Under the pieces are notes generated by a model, which was not told the DNA's origin, made no database searches, and saw nothing but the letters and a program-made list of their open reading frames with translations. The translations under genes were made by a program, and so were the position numbers. From a virus: a stretch of DNA of 53,813 bases. The stretch is from the IMG/VR virus record IMGVR_UViG_3300020109_000024, positions 1 through 53,813 of that record; one strand, written 5' to 3'. Below are positions 33,960 through 42,037 of this stretch, piece by piece (the first letter of the stretch is position 1; the number at the start of each line of letters is the position of its first letter).

Positions 33960-34463
33960 ATGGGTCCGCGTCGTCGGCCGGGGAAGGACGCCATCAAGAG
34001 GCCGCGCGATGTGGCCCGCGGCGTCGGCGGAGGGCTGCAGGAAGCAGTGCAGCCGGTGCCGGAGAGCTTCGTCGAGGGCGTCGAGGCCGAACGCGCTCGG
34101 CGGCGCATGGATCCCAACTTCGGCGAGGTCTACGGCCTCGGAGAGTACGTCGAGCCGCGTAGCGACGCCGCCGTGCACATCCAGGGCCACGCCGCCCCGA
34201 TCAAGTTCCCTGCCTTCTGGCACGCATGGTTCGCGCGCCAGACGCCGGAACGGCTCGCCGAGATCGACGAGATGGTCGACGAGCGCCTGGAGCGCGAGGT
34301 GCTCCAGCGCTTCTTCCGCCGCATCAAGCACCTCACCATCGCCGCGGTGATCGCCGGGTTCGCCGGTGCGCGGTGGTTCAGCGATCAGCTCGCCTGGATC
34401 ATGGAGCGGCTGCCCGTCCTCCGCGAGATCTGGCACCTCATCACCGGAGCGGTCCAGAAATGA
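33960..34463 (+). CDS. Membrane protein of the lysis cassette (holin candidate)
   Basis: 167 residues from ATG 33960 with GGAGA upstream. A long charged, mostly helical N-terminus (1-120) precedes a predicted transmembrane segment (LTIAAVIAGFAGARWF, 125-140) and a second amphipathic helix (LAWIMERLPVLREIWHLI). Directly downstream of the endolysin and overlapping the next membrane-protein gene by 4 bases, it is the best holin or pinholin candidate, though its topology is not typical. Confidence 0.6.
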   Translation: MGPRRRPGKDAIKRPRDVARGVGGGLQEAVQPVPESFVEGVEAERARRRMDPNFGEVYGLGEYVEPRSDAAVHIQGHAAPIKFPAFWHAWFARQTPERLAEIDEMVDERLEREVLQRFFRRIKHLTIAAVIAGFAGARWFSDQLAWIMERLPVLREIWHLITGAVQK

Positions 34464-34957
34464 GTTCGCGCATCAATTGCATGCTCAACCGATGCTGGAT
34501 CTCAGCCGGCGGCGCCTGCCTCGTGCTCTTTGCCCTCTACATCGGCATGGTGGCCGGGGCCCGGCGCTGGCCCTACGAGGTGCTGAACACCACCGTCATC
34601 ACCCCGAACACGCCGCCGGGTGCTAACTTCTATATGGCCCGTACCATCGACTATCAGGACGAGTGCGAGCTGAACTACGAACGCCTGCTCATCTCCGACG
34701 TGCCAGGACCGAAGGGCGCGTTCCGCCGGGACACGCTGGAATCCATCTATTTCCGCACGCCGCCGTGGGAGCTCGATGGCAAGCCCTGGTACATCAAGGA
34801 GCACATCCCCGACGACTTCCCATGCGGCCCGGCGAAGATCGTCGACCGTCCGTCGGCGGCCTGCAACTGGTTTCAGCGGCTGTTCTGGCGCCAGCGCCGG
34901 GACGACGCGATCACGCGGTTCATGGTCGACTGCTCGGGCTCGACACCGCTGCCGTAG
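34460..34957 (+). CDS. Bitopic membrane protein of the lysis cassette
   Basis: 165 residues; one N-terminal membrane segment (ISAGGACLVLFALYIGMVAGA, 14-34) and a periplasmic domain of about 130 residues with cysteines (ECELNYERLL, FPCGPAK, ACNWFQRLFW, VDCSGS). The order endolysin, membrane protein, membrane protein resembles lysis cassettes in which the last parts are spanins, but there is no long coiled coil typical of an inner-membrane spanin. Function unassigned. Confidence 0.6.
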   Translation: MSSRINCMLNRCWISAGGACLVLFALYIGMVAGARRWPYEVLNTTVITPNTPPGANFYMARTIDYQDECELNYERLLISDVPGPKGAFRRDTLESIYFRTPPWELDGKPWYIKEHIPDDFPCGPAKIVDRPSAACNWFQRLFWRQRRDDAITRFMVDCSGSTPLP

Positions 34958-35061
34958 CGGCCGGCCCGGCGATCGAGCGCACACGGCCCTACATCGGGGA
35001 TTGGTGGCGGACTGGGGCGTTGCCGTTCGGCGGGGCAGCGCCGGGATGATGCGGCATCCGA

Positions 35062-35298
35062 TTGAACCGGGCCGAGAGGCGCAGGTTGTTGCTTGAGGGA
35101 GGCCCCTCACGATGTCAGCGCATGCTCCAGAAACCCTTAAGCCCTGACGTCGAGCGACTGAAAGCCACCATTGCGGAAACCCGGCATCTTGCGGCTTCGA
35201 CCTACCAACAGGTGGCCCGGAGTCGGCAACTGATCCGAGAGGCATACGCGCTCCTCGCTTCGACGGATCATGCGACGAGCAAGGAGCGATCTAGTTAG
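35062..35298 (+). CDS. Small helical hypothetical protein
   Basis: 78 residues from TTG 35062 (N-terminus NRAERRRLLLEGG looks coding) or 58 from ATG 35122; neither has a good ribosome site. The C-terminal half VERLKATIAETRHLAASTYQQVARSRQLIREAYALLAS is one amphipathic coiled-coil helix of a type common in small alphaproteobacterial proteins. Last gene before the late terminator. Confidence 0.5.
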   Translation: MNRAERRRLLLEGGPSRCQRMLQKPLSPDVERLKATIAETRHLAASTYQQVARSRQLIREAYALLASTDHATSKERSS

Positions 35299-35351
35299 TG
35301 CTCGCGCTTCGCGAACCGCCGAGCGACCGTCCGTATCTCCGCTCATCACCC

Positions 35352-35384
35352 AGCCCCGCCCGGCCCAGCCGCGGCGGGGCTTTT
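35352..35384 (+). terminator. Rho-independent terminator of the late operon
   Basis: AGCCCCGCC (35352-35360) pairs with GGCGGGGCT (35373-35381), loop of 12, followed by TTTT. This is the strongest canonical terminator in the window and marks the end of the 31-kb late region. Confidence 0.85.
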
Positions 35385-35418
35385 CGTGCGCCTTCCACAA
35401 GGCAAGCCGGTGGTATCA

Positions 35419-35465
35419 TTGACGAGTGAACCTGTATGGGTTAACTAACGAACCATATCAGGTTC
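35419..35465 (+). promoter_or_regulatory. Promoter with overlapping palindromic operator for the XRE-ImmA operon
   Basis: TTGACG (35419-35424), 17 bases, TAACTA (35442-35447). Across the -10 region stretches an inverted repeat: GAACCTG (35428-35434) with CAGGTTC (35459-35465), and inner arms ATGG/CCAT. Arms, spacing and place argue for autorepression by the XRE protein at 35490. The motif differs from the CI operator at 45.7 and 46.8 kb, so the two repressors should not cross-react. Confidence 0.65.
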
Positions 35466-35489
35466 AAGCTCGGAGACGAGGATGACGCC

Positions 35490-35852
35490 ATGCTCACGCC
35501 GTTTGGAAAATCACTGAGGAAGCTGAGGCTCGACCGCGGGTTGCTCCTCAAAGATATGGCCGACTTGCTCGACGTTTCCCCGTCGTTCCTGTCGGCTGTG
35601 GAGGCCGGACGCAAGGCTATACCCGCTCGAATTATCGACGAAATCGGGCATGGCTACAGCCTTAACTCCGCGGAAATAGACGATCTGCGACGTGCAGCTC
35701 TCGCATCTACCAAGGAAATGACTATTCGCTTCAACGGAAGCTCGACAGACGCTGATAGGGAAGCAGCTGCGCTTCTTGCGCGCACCTTCGAAAACGGTGT
35801 GTCTGATGACTTCCTTGCAGGTCTGAAAGACCTTCTTGATAGGAAACGATGA
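35490..35852 (+). CDS. XRE-family repressor
   Basis: 120 residues. Helix-turn-helix in residues 5-60 (FGKSLRKLRLDRGLLLKDMADLLDVSPSFLSAVEAGRKAIP), then a helical region. GAGGA stands 8 bases before ATG 35490. It overlaps the ImmA-like gene by 4 bases. In ICEBs1 the pair ImmR/ImmA controls excision, the protease cleaving the repressor on DNA damage; other XRE/ImmA pairs are toxin-antitoxin-like. Here it is separate from the phage's own CI-like repressor. Confidence 0.85.
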   Translation: MLTPFGKSLRKLRLDRGLLLKDMADLLDVSPSFLSAVEAGRKAIPARIIDEIGHGYSLNSAEIDDLRRAALASTKEMTIRFNGSSTDADREAAALLARTFENGVSDDFLAGLKDLLDRKR

Positions 35853-36397
35853 TGAGTGACGTTCGACTAGAGGCGGCTCCGCGTTCCAAAGCTGAGATCG
35901 CCGCAATCGGTTGGAAAATCCGTGAACAGTTCCACCTGACGGAGCCATTCCTGCCTGTGGCCGCCCTAGTCGAGGTAATTCTGCCTCGCGCTCTCGGAGA
36001 CCGGTTCATTTTCACAGTCAAGGATAAGTACGAGATGGGTAATCGGCACGGATGCGTCGATCCCAGTACCGGTGAATTGAGTCTTCGAGAGGATGTTTAT
36101 GACGGCTTATGTCGTGGCGTAGGGCGCGATCGTTTCACAGCATGCCATGAGTTGGGGCATTGGATGCTGCACCGAGGATCGACGCTCAACCGTGTCGGCC
36201 GCGAGAAGCACATCCCAGCCTACCGAGATCCGGAATGGCAGGCCAATGAGTTTTCAGCCTCGATCTTGATGCCGCGGCCGCTCATTTCGAGGTACAGAAG
36301 TGCTCGCGAGATAGCGCAGGACTTCGGAGTTTCTTTGGACGCTGCTGATTACCGAGTGCGAAAGCTCGGTTTGCACCAGCAGGGCCAAGGCAGCTGA
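35849..36397 (+). CDS. ImmA/IrrE-type metallopeptidase
   Basis: 182 residues with the zinc-protease motif HELGH (100-104) and the downstream QANEFSASILMPRPLI typical of ImmA/IrrE (COG2856). The C-terminus (ISRYRSAREIAQDFGVSLDAADYRVRKLG) looks like a helical substrate- or DNA-contact region. It most likely cleaves the XRE repressor encoded just before it. Coupled by a 4-base overlap. Confidence 0.88.
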   Translation: MMSDVRLEAAPRSKAEIAAIGWKIREQFHLTEPFLPVAALVEVILPRALGDRFIFTVKDKYEMGNRHGCVDPSTGELSLREDVYDGLCRGVGRDRFTACHELGHWMLHRGSTLNRVGREKHIPAYRDPEWQANEFSASILMPRPLISRYRSAREIAQDFGVSLDAADYRVRKLGLHQQGQGS

Positions 36398-37428
36398 GGC
36401 CAATCGGTTTAGCGATCAGCCTCAGCCGTTCTGCGCTGGCACGCGCGAGCGGAGGTCCACCCGCGAAAGCCGTCTCTGGTGTAAGCAACCGGGATGTAGC
36501 CTCCAGCGGCAACGGACACAAGACCCAAGTGCCGGATTGGAGGTGTGTCATGTGCGACGATTAGGGACTTCTGTACCCCCTCCGGGATTTCGCTGGGTAT
36601 TTTGCCGCTTCCGCCGCGTGAAGAACTCAACCCGGGTTCTTGACGCTTGGGAGTATGGCTACGAGGCCTGGGCTTTCCTGGTCCGAGCGTAAAATTCGAG
36701 GAGTCCAATTCTTTCGCATTGGCTCCACTCGTTCGGTCTAAGTCTGAGGGCGACCGCGGCACGCTTTTGCCCTTAGGCACTGTGGAGAAACTCTATCTCA
36801 GCTTTGATGCGAGGGACGGACATGACGGCTGCAAAGTTGGGCCCTGAAAGGACTGGCAACCACAAGCGCTAAAAGCGCCCACGCACAAGCTACATACATC
36901 CGCAGCTTAGGCTTGGCATTCCTATCTGCGATGTATCTGGCGGGAGCCAAGGGGTATCTCTAGCCAGAGGTAGCGCGCGTTTTAGCTCGGACCTCACATC
37001 AACTGATAGGAGTGGGGTCCGGTAAGCCGATTATATTCCGGGGCCGCGAGCATCCGCTTCCGCACCTCGGCCATGCGGTCGTCATCGCGAGCGCCGAGGC
37101 TGATAGATGACGCGCTCGGCGATCAGTTGGATGTTTTTCAGGTGGCAGCGGCTGGTGGGCATTGCTGCCCGTTCGCATGGTCGAGGCGGCTGCCTATGAC
37201 ATCGGGCCAGCGACGGGGGATCTCGCTCCACACCGTCCCATAGTTTAGCTGCGTGAGTTGCAATATGCCGCCGACTTGGCAGGTTCCGTTGGCTTAGTCG
37301 CCTTGGATCGAAATGCGTTGCTGTCGGGCGGCGCAGACGATCTACCCCGTGTCAAAACTAATCGCCGTGTCCAACACTGACTGATTTTCGCATCTTGATC
37401 CCCCCAACAGACTGGAGGGTACTTCAAG
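36398..37428. other. 1-kb stretch without a convincing gene; possible gene remnants
   Basis: No open frame here has both protein-like composition and a ribosome site. On the minus strand, about 37260 down to 37020, short protein-like pieces lie in different frames broken by stops (LNYGTVWSEIPRRWPDVIGSRLDHANGQQ; NIQLIAERVIYQPRRS; DRMAEVRKRMLAAPEYNRL). This is what a decayed gene would leave, but I cannot name it. The last 70 bases carry GGAGGG 9 bases before the gene at 37429. Confidence 0.4.
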
Positions 37429-38388
37429 ATGATGCCTCGCAATCCAATTGAAGCCGATTGGCTCATTCGTTCTGCCGAAGAAGAGGCCGCGCGCGCCGAG
37501 CGCTGGGCTGCCGTAGCGCAGCAGCAGATGGCATACCAAGCTGCCATGGCGAAGGCGCACGCCGCCGACGCTGCCGGGCTCCGGGCCCTTTGGACCTTCG
37601 GGTCACTGCCCACCCCTGGATCGGTCGATCAGCCGAATCGGCCCGAGGTGGCGGTGGCCATCGAGGTGCCTGCACCCGAGCCGGTCGAGCCACCCAGATG
37701 CCGGTTCTGCGGGAAGCCGACACGGATCTGGCAGGGGAAGCCGCAAAGGTTCTGCACGTTCTCAAAAATAGCCTCTGGCTATTCGTGCTCCCATCGGTGG
37801 CGCGATCAACGCAACACGGAGCTCAGGAGGAAGGCGAAGGCGGAGGCGCAGAGGGAGAGGGCAGAGATCTTGGCAGTCGATCTGCCGGATATCGCCTGCA
37901 CCGAGGTCGCGTCGATCACATCGGAGGCTCCAACGTGCCGGCAATGCGGCAAGCCCACACGCATCTGGAGAGGCAGGCCTCAGAAGTTCTGCTCGCCACC
38001 CGCCGGCCGCACGACCTCTCCCTGCGCGTCGGCATTCCATTGCCGGGCTCAGCGGGGGCGGTCCACGCGGAGCCCGGCACAACGCGCGCGTCGGGCGAAC
38101 AAGCAGCCCGAACCGGTTCGCCCGACCGGATCGGTTCTGGCGACGGCCTCTCCACGGGCAGAGGGGCATGACCTCCTGGCGACGGTGACGCGCGCAGTCT
38201 CGGCGAGCCTGCCCGACGAACTGCGATCGGAGATCATCAGCGAGACGGTCGTGCTCATGCTTGAGGGGGCGAAGCTCGCGGATGCCATAGCCGAAGCCTC
38301 GAAAAGCGTCCGTAGGAACGCCGCACCGCTCCGCTACACCAAATCGATCGACGACTGCTTTTGGCTGGCGGAGGAGCCGTCGGACTGA
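37429..38388 (+). CDS. Tandem zinc-finger protein, paralogue A
   Basis: 319 residues. Two copies of a Cys4 finger with identical spacing C-x2-C-x14-C-x10-C: residues 91-120 (CRFCGKPTRIWQGKPQRFC...C) and 170-199 (CRQCGKPTRIWRGRPQKFC...C). A conserved C-terminal domain, about 235-315, runs TGSVLATASPRAEGHDLL, then LPDELRSEIISETVVLMLEG, ASKSVRRN, SIDDCFWLAEE. The same architecture occurs in the protein at 44248-45516 of this phage. The C-terminal helices faintly recall sigma region 2-like domains, but that is weak. A nucleic-acid-binding role is inferred. GGAGGG precedes ATG 37429. Confidence 0.75.
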   Translation: MMPRNPIEADWLIRSAEEEAARAERWAAVAQQQMAYQAAMAKAHAADAAGLRALWTFGSLPTPGSVDQPNRPEVAVAIEVPAPEPVEPPRCRFCGKPTRIWQGKPQRFCTFSKIASGYSCSHRWRDQRNTELRRKAKAEAQRERAEILAVDLPDIACTEVASITSEAPTCRQCGKPTRIWRGRPQKFCSPPAGRTTSPCASAFHCRAQRGRSTRSPAQRARRANKQPEPVRPTGSVLATASPRAEGHDLLATVTRAVSASLPDELRSEIISETVVLMLEGAKLADAIAEASKSVRRNAAPLRYTKSIDDCFWLAEEPSD

Positions 38389-38907
38389 GGTAAGGGCCTA
38401 CGGCGGCCCTGCGTCCGCTCACGACTGATGCTGGAAGCACGGCGGAGTAGAAGGCCGCGCTTCCAGTTCTAGCGTATCGGTCCGCGCCGCACGGGATGAC
38501 TCTACCGGCGCGGACGATCACCATTCGCTCGGAGTTCTGCCGCGGCGGTGCCGGTGAATTGGGCAATGCTTGTGTCCTGCCCCTGGACACGGTCAGCCAT
38601 GCTGGCGACCACCACGACGGCGGTCATGGCAACGAATTTCGAGTTGCACATCAACAACATGATCGAAAAAGGCCTGTTGCGCGTGGCGATGAGGCGGCGG
38701 AGGCAGCGGGCTTCACCCGGTCCGGCTTCATCGAGCGGCCGCTTGAGGCCGCGACGGACGGAGGTGCGGGCGCTTGAGCGCGCCCGCCAAGGCCAACAAA
38801 ACGTCCAACATCACGTCCAACAATTGAGCGGTGACGCAATGTTTCATTGTTATATTTCAATGATATAAGACAACTTTAGTTCAGTGTTGGCGGACTCCGT
38901 CGGAGGA
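38389..38907. other. Intergenic stretch between convergent genes
   Basis: Besides the broken ribbon-helix-helix gene described separately, this region has a short direct repeat ACGTCCAACA (near 38803 and 38815) and an AT-rich inverted repeat TCATTG/CAATGA near 38845-38865 that could be the terminator of one or both convergent genes. No other gene is supported. Confidence 0.4.
38590..38777 (+). pseudogene. Frameshifted ribbon-helix-helix (HicB-like antitoxin) remnant
   Basis: The piece MIEKGLLRV (bases from about 38659) in one frame is followed, one frame over, by DEAAEAAGFTRSGFIERPLEAATDGG and a stop at 38777. Joined, they read like the C-terminal ribbon-helix-helix of HicB-type antitoxins (EKGLLRRVDEAAEAAGMTRSGF-like). 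No intact upstream HicB domain or HicA toxin is visible. It is a short match, so moderate to low confidence. Confidence 0.35.
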
Positions 38908-39564
38908 TCAGAACTCGCCGGCATCGGGGTCGTACTCCCGCTCGTGGTGGCCGAAGGCAGCGGTCAAATTGTCAGAGACTGTATGCGCGCAACAGATCGC
39001 GCAGGTCGGCGGGTACGCTGCCGCGGAAAGCACGTCGTAAGCAGCTAGGAGAGAGCCGCCCGTCGTAATGACATCGTCTACCAGGATGACAGCCCTCGAT
39101 CTCGGCCGAGAGATTAGGACCATACCCTCTGCCAGTGCTGTCCGGTCGCGCGTGCCACCAGCTGCAGCTCGTTCCATCTCCTTGCTGAAGCGCAGGATGC
39201 ACTCAACGTTGGCTTCGAGGTCCGACCCGGCCATCGCCTCTCTGACCATTTCAGCAGAACGGTAGGTTTCCGCCCTGACGAGACCATCTTTCGAGGGGAC
39301 GGGGATAATCGAAGGATCTTCGATACCGAGATGGGAGATTCGGCCCCTCACGAAAGACCCGAAAATTTCCCTGGCACGATGAACGTTTTTTGTATCGATC
39401 TCTTCGTGCGGCTTGTTCTTCCACGGAACAGTCATATAGCCGTTAATCAAGCCGCTCTTTACTGCGCGAGTGAACTTGAACGCATCCCATTGCTTCTGCG
39501 TGCGCGGAGCAAGGTTTTTATGCGCATACTGGGAATAGTAAGCGCACATGAAGTGAACGTTCAT
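38908..39564 (-). CDS. ComF-like phosphoribosyltransferase
   Basis: 218 residues. The PRPP-binding loop VILVDDVITTGGSLLAAYDVL (about 159-179) and the upstream IIPVPSKD strand are type I phosphoribosyltransferase hallmarks; the layout is ComF/amidophosphoribosyltransferase-like. The N-terminal 70 residues (VHFMCAYYSQYAHKNLAPRTQKQWDAFKFTRAVK) are unusual. Start 39564 overlaps the DprA-like stop in ATGA, so the two are translated together, DprA-like first. In competence, ComFC and DprA both serve single-stranded DNA uptake; here, in a phage next to attP, I infer a two-protein nucleotide- or ssDNA-sensing system, perhaps anti-phage. Confidence 0.8.
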   Translation of the reverse strand: MNVHFMCAYYSQYAHKNLAPRTQKQWDAFKFTRAVKSGLINGYMTVPWKNKPHEEIDTKNVHRAREIFGSFVRGRISHLGIEDPSIIPVPSKDGLVRAETYRSAEMVREAMAGSDLEANVECILRFSKEMERAAAGGTRDRTALAEGMVLISRPRSRAVILVDDVITTGGSLLAAYDVLSAAAYPPTCAICCAHTVSDNLTAAFGHHEREYDPDAGEF

Positions 39565-40310
39565 GGGGAGCTTTTGATCGCGTCCAGCAGGTCTGCGGTC
39601 GACGTGAGAATGCGGACATTCTTGTCGCCTAGAAAGCGATTGGGCCACGTTAGGGTTGTGTCGTCAACCACTGATCGCATGATGAAGAGCCAGCGCTTCA
39701 GCCGCCCACACTCCGCCGCTTGATGCAGCGTGCCGGACGTGTCCGAAGCCTCCACGATCACCGTCGCATCCGAGATGGCAGCCATGACACGATTCCGCTT
39801 GGGGAAATTGCTGCGGAAAGTGCGCTCCCCGATCTCGAAAGGTGTCAGGAGAAGGTGGTTGCGCCAGACGGTCTCCTGAAGCTCAGAGTTCTCGGCGGGG
39901 TACGCCTTATCGAGAGGAGTCCCGATAATGCCGACCACGGAGCCATCGTGATCGATCGCGGACGTGATCGCCGCCGTATCGACGCCCTTGGCGAGACCAC
40001 TAACTACGGTCACACCAGCGGCAGCGAGTTCACGCGAAAGGCGAGCGGCACGCTTCCAGCCGGCGTCTGAAACGTCCCGGGTTCCCACGATCGACACGCA
40101 TGGGCGCTTCAGCAGATCGAGGCTGCCGGCATAGTAGACGGATGCGGAACCGGACCCATCGCCTGTTCGCAGGAGATCCATCTGCTTCGCAGCGAGCGGG
40201 GCGCGGCCGATCTCCGCCAGCAAGTCTGCCAGCCCTATAGAAGAAGGTGCGCTGGGCGCTTGGTAGCGCCGACGCGTCATCTCCCTCATTGTCGGCTCAG
40301 CGATGCTCAT
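39561..40310 (-). CDS. DprA/Smf-like SLOG-domain protein
   Basis: 249 residues from ATG 40310 (no clear ribosome site; a later ATG at about 40289 is possible). The Rossmann-like DprA fold is complete: CVSIVGTRDVSDAG (71-84), GVTVVSGLAKGVDTAA (99-114), GIIGTPLDKAYPAEN, and FPKRNRVMAAISDATVIVEA, SGTLHQA. The SAM and winged-helix domains of full-length DprA are absent. DprA loads RecA on ssDNA; SLOG-superfamily proteins are also thought to sense nucleotides in bacterial conflict systems. It forms an operon with the PRTase. Confidence 0.85.
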   Translation of the reverse strand: MSIAEPTMREMTRRRYQAPSAPSSIGLADLLAEIGRAPLAAKQMDLLRTGDGSGSASVYYAGSLDLLKRPCVSIVGTRDVSDAGWKRAARLSRELAAAGVTVVSGLAKGVDTAAITSAIDHDGSVVGIIGTPLDKAYPAENSELQETVWRNHLLLTPFEIGERTFRSNFPKRNRVMAAISDATVIVEASDTSGTLHQAAECGRLKRWLFIMRSVVDDTTLTWPNRFLGDKNVRILTSTADLLDAIKSSP

Positions 40311-40723
40311 ACAGCCAAGTTGCGCGCTCAAGCTTAACCATCCCCTAAGCTCCGCCGCCACCCGACAACCTAGTTAACAACGCGTCAGCTGTCGCGCCTT
40401 TCCCGGTATCAGAAAGCTGTTGATCCCCAACGGGTTCCAACGTTAAGCGGCCGATGTTCCTGTTTTGTTCTATTGCGTTAGGCCTCAGGCGACAAGTGGG
40501 CGAAAGGCGTAGATCCGCCGCGAGATGATTCGCTGAGCGCATTCCGATCGCCACAAGGCCGAGGCTCGCGCGGGGCAAGCGGCGATGGCCGCCCGACCTT
40601 GTAGCGACAGGCTCCGCTTTGCCCGCTTTCGGCGTTTCGACAGCGACGAAAACTTCTTGTAGAACAACGGAGGCAAATCAAACGATTTGTCGAAATATGC
40701 TCTGATCCGGCTCAATTTTGGGG
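40311..40723. other. Intergenic region between DprA-like gene and attP
   Basis: No convincing gene. The promoter of the leftward DprA-PRTase operon must lie in 40311-40480; candidates such as TTGTTAACTA (complement near 40370-40380) are weak. The arm-type integrase sites expected around an attP may also be in here, but I see no clear repeated motif. Confidence 0.4.
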
Positions 40724-40771
40724 AGACTCTTAATCAGCGGGTCCTAGGTTCGAACCCTAGTGCGCCCACCA
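40724..40771 (+). other. attP core: 3' part of tRNA-Lys(CTT)
   Basis: This segment reads as the 3' half of a tRNA: anticodon loop CTCTTAA, then the 3' anticodon stem TCAGC, variable loop, T-arm CTAGG-TTCGAAC-CCTAG, acceptor strand TGCGCCC, A and CCA. The 5' half is missing. Phages of this type integrate into the 3' end of a tRNA gene and rebuild it from their own copy. It lies 58 bases from the integrase stop. The target is thus a host tRNA-Lys(CUU) gene ending TGCGCCCACCA. Confidence 0.88.
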
Positions 40772-40828
40772 AACTTCCCAAGCACTTAGCCGATACTTGG
40801 GTCGCCGTTTCGACACGGCGTCAGCGGC

Positions 40829-42037
40829 TCATTTCGACAAACCCTCCCGCTTCGTTCTCGCCTCCAGCCGCTTGCGCGCACCCTCGCGCCGCTGCGCGGC
40901 CGTCGTCTGAGCGTAGCGGAGCAGTGCGGCCGTGGTCAGGTGACCGCTGAGCGCGCGGAGCTGCGCGTCGGTCAGGCCGGCCTCGGCGCCCTCGACGTTG
41001 CCTCCGTGGCGTAGGCCCATGAACTTCACCTCCGCGTCGATCCCGGCCGCCTCGCGGATCTCCGCGACCTGATGCCGGAAGTAGTCCGGCTGCCACGGCA
41101 GGTGCACCTTGCGGCGGCGGTCGAGCTGGTCGCGCGTGACGATCAGCGTCCCGCGCCGCGGCAGCGCATCAAGGCGCTCCGTCATTTCCGGCCAGAGCGA
41201 CGTGCCGTCCGTGTCGAACAGCGGTACCTCGACCAGTTCTCCGGTCTTGTGGTGGAACACGCGCACGATTCCCGGCGCGTCCGCTGGCCGGTAGTGCGTC
41301 CAGGCCAACCGGGTCAGGATGTCCTCCTGCCGCTGCAGCCAGAAGAACGCGATCATCGCGGCCGTACCGATCGACCCCTCCCCGGCTTTGTCGGCGGCGG
41401 CGACGAAGCGGACGAGTTCGGCGTGCGTCACCGGCCGCGTCGCCTTCGCCTTGTACGCGAGGCCCATCTTGGCGAACGGGTTGTCGAGCGGGATCTCGCG
41501 CGGCCGATCGCGGCGGGCGACGTTCCACGCTCGCTTGCAGACCGTCATCGCTAGGATGGCGGTGCGCACCCGTGCCGTGCCGTCGGCCTTGGTCTTGAGC
41601 CGGTCGTAGAGCCGATCGGCGACGCCGGGCTGGATGCTGGCGAGCGCGAGCGATCCGAAACGCCGACCGTCCTTCATCTTGTAGTCGGCCACGAGGGCGA
41701 GCGCCGAATCGTAGCTCTTGCGAGTGCGGGGCGGCCGGTCCGTGAATTTGGGCGAGGACCGGTAGATGCCGGTAAGCCAATCGAACGTGCCGACCTTCGC
41801 CGCCGCCTCTACAATGGGCGCGGTCGAGCGCGTGCGCCACGCATCGAACTGCGGGTTAAGGATCTCGTCGCAGCGCCGCTTGGCCTCGCCGTAGTCGCCG
41901 CCGAGCGATTCGAACGTGAGCGGGCACCCCCTCTTGGTCGCCCAGGTGGGCGGACCCCAATAGTAGGCGGTGGCGCCGGTCTTCAGGCGGCGGGCCACCA
42001 TCAGCTTGGGCCAGCCGACTGGCTTCGTGCGCGGCAT
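40829..42037 (-). CDS. int: Tyrosine recombinase (phage integrase)
   Basis: 402 residues. Catalytic residues: Arg236 (WLQRQEDILTRL), Lys264 (HHKTGE), Arg343 (MGLRHGGN; the usual first His of HxxR is Met340), His366 (LSGH) and nucleophile Tyr375 (LLRYAQTT). The N-terminal core-binding/SAM-like region covers about 75-185. It integrates and excises the phage at the nearby tRNA-Lys attP. It is the last gene of the leftward operon; its start overlaps the upstream stop (TGATG). Confidence 0.95.
   Translation of the reverse strand: MPRTKPVGWPKLMVARRLKTGATAYYWGPPTWATKRGCPLTFESLGGDYGEAKRRCDEILNPQFDAWRTRSTAPIVEAAAKVGTFDWLTGIYRSSPKFTDRPPRTRKSYDSALALVADYKMKDGRRFGSLALASIQPGVADRLYDRLKTKADGTARVRTAILAMTVCKRAWNVARRDRPREIPLDNPFAKMGLAYKAKATRPVTHAELVRFVAAADKAGEGSIGTAAMIAFFWLQRQEDILTRLAWTHYRPADAPGIVRVFHHKTGELVEVPLFDTDGTSLWPEMTERLDALPRRGTLIVTRDQLDRRRKVHLPWQPDYFRHQVAEIREAAGIDAEVKFMGLRHGGNVEGAEAGLTDAQLRALSGHLTTAALLRYAQTTAAQRREGARKRLEARTKREGLSK

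Noticed and set aside
36409-36780. 123-codon minus-strand frame
   Set aside because: Low-complexity composition (Pro/Ser/Arg/Gly), no ribosome site, no recognisable motif; lies in a region with decayed sequence.
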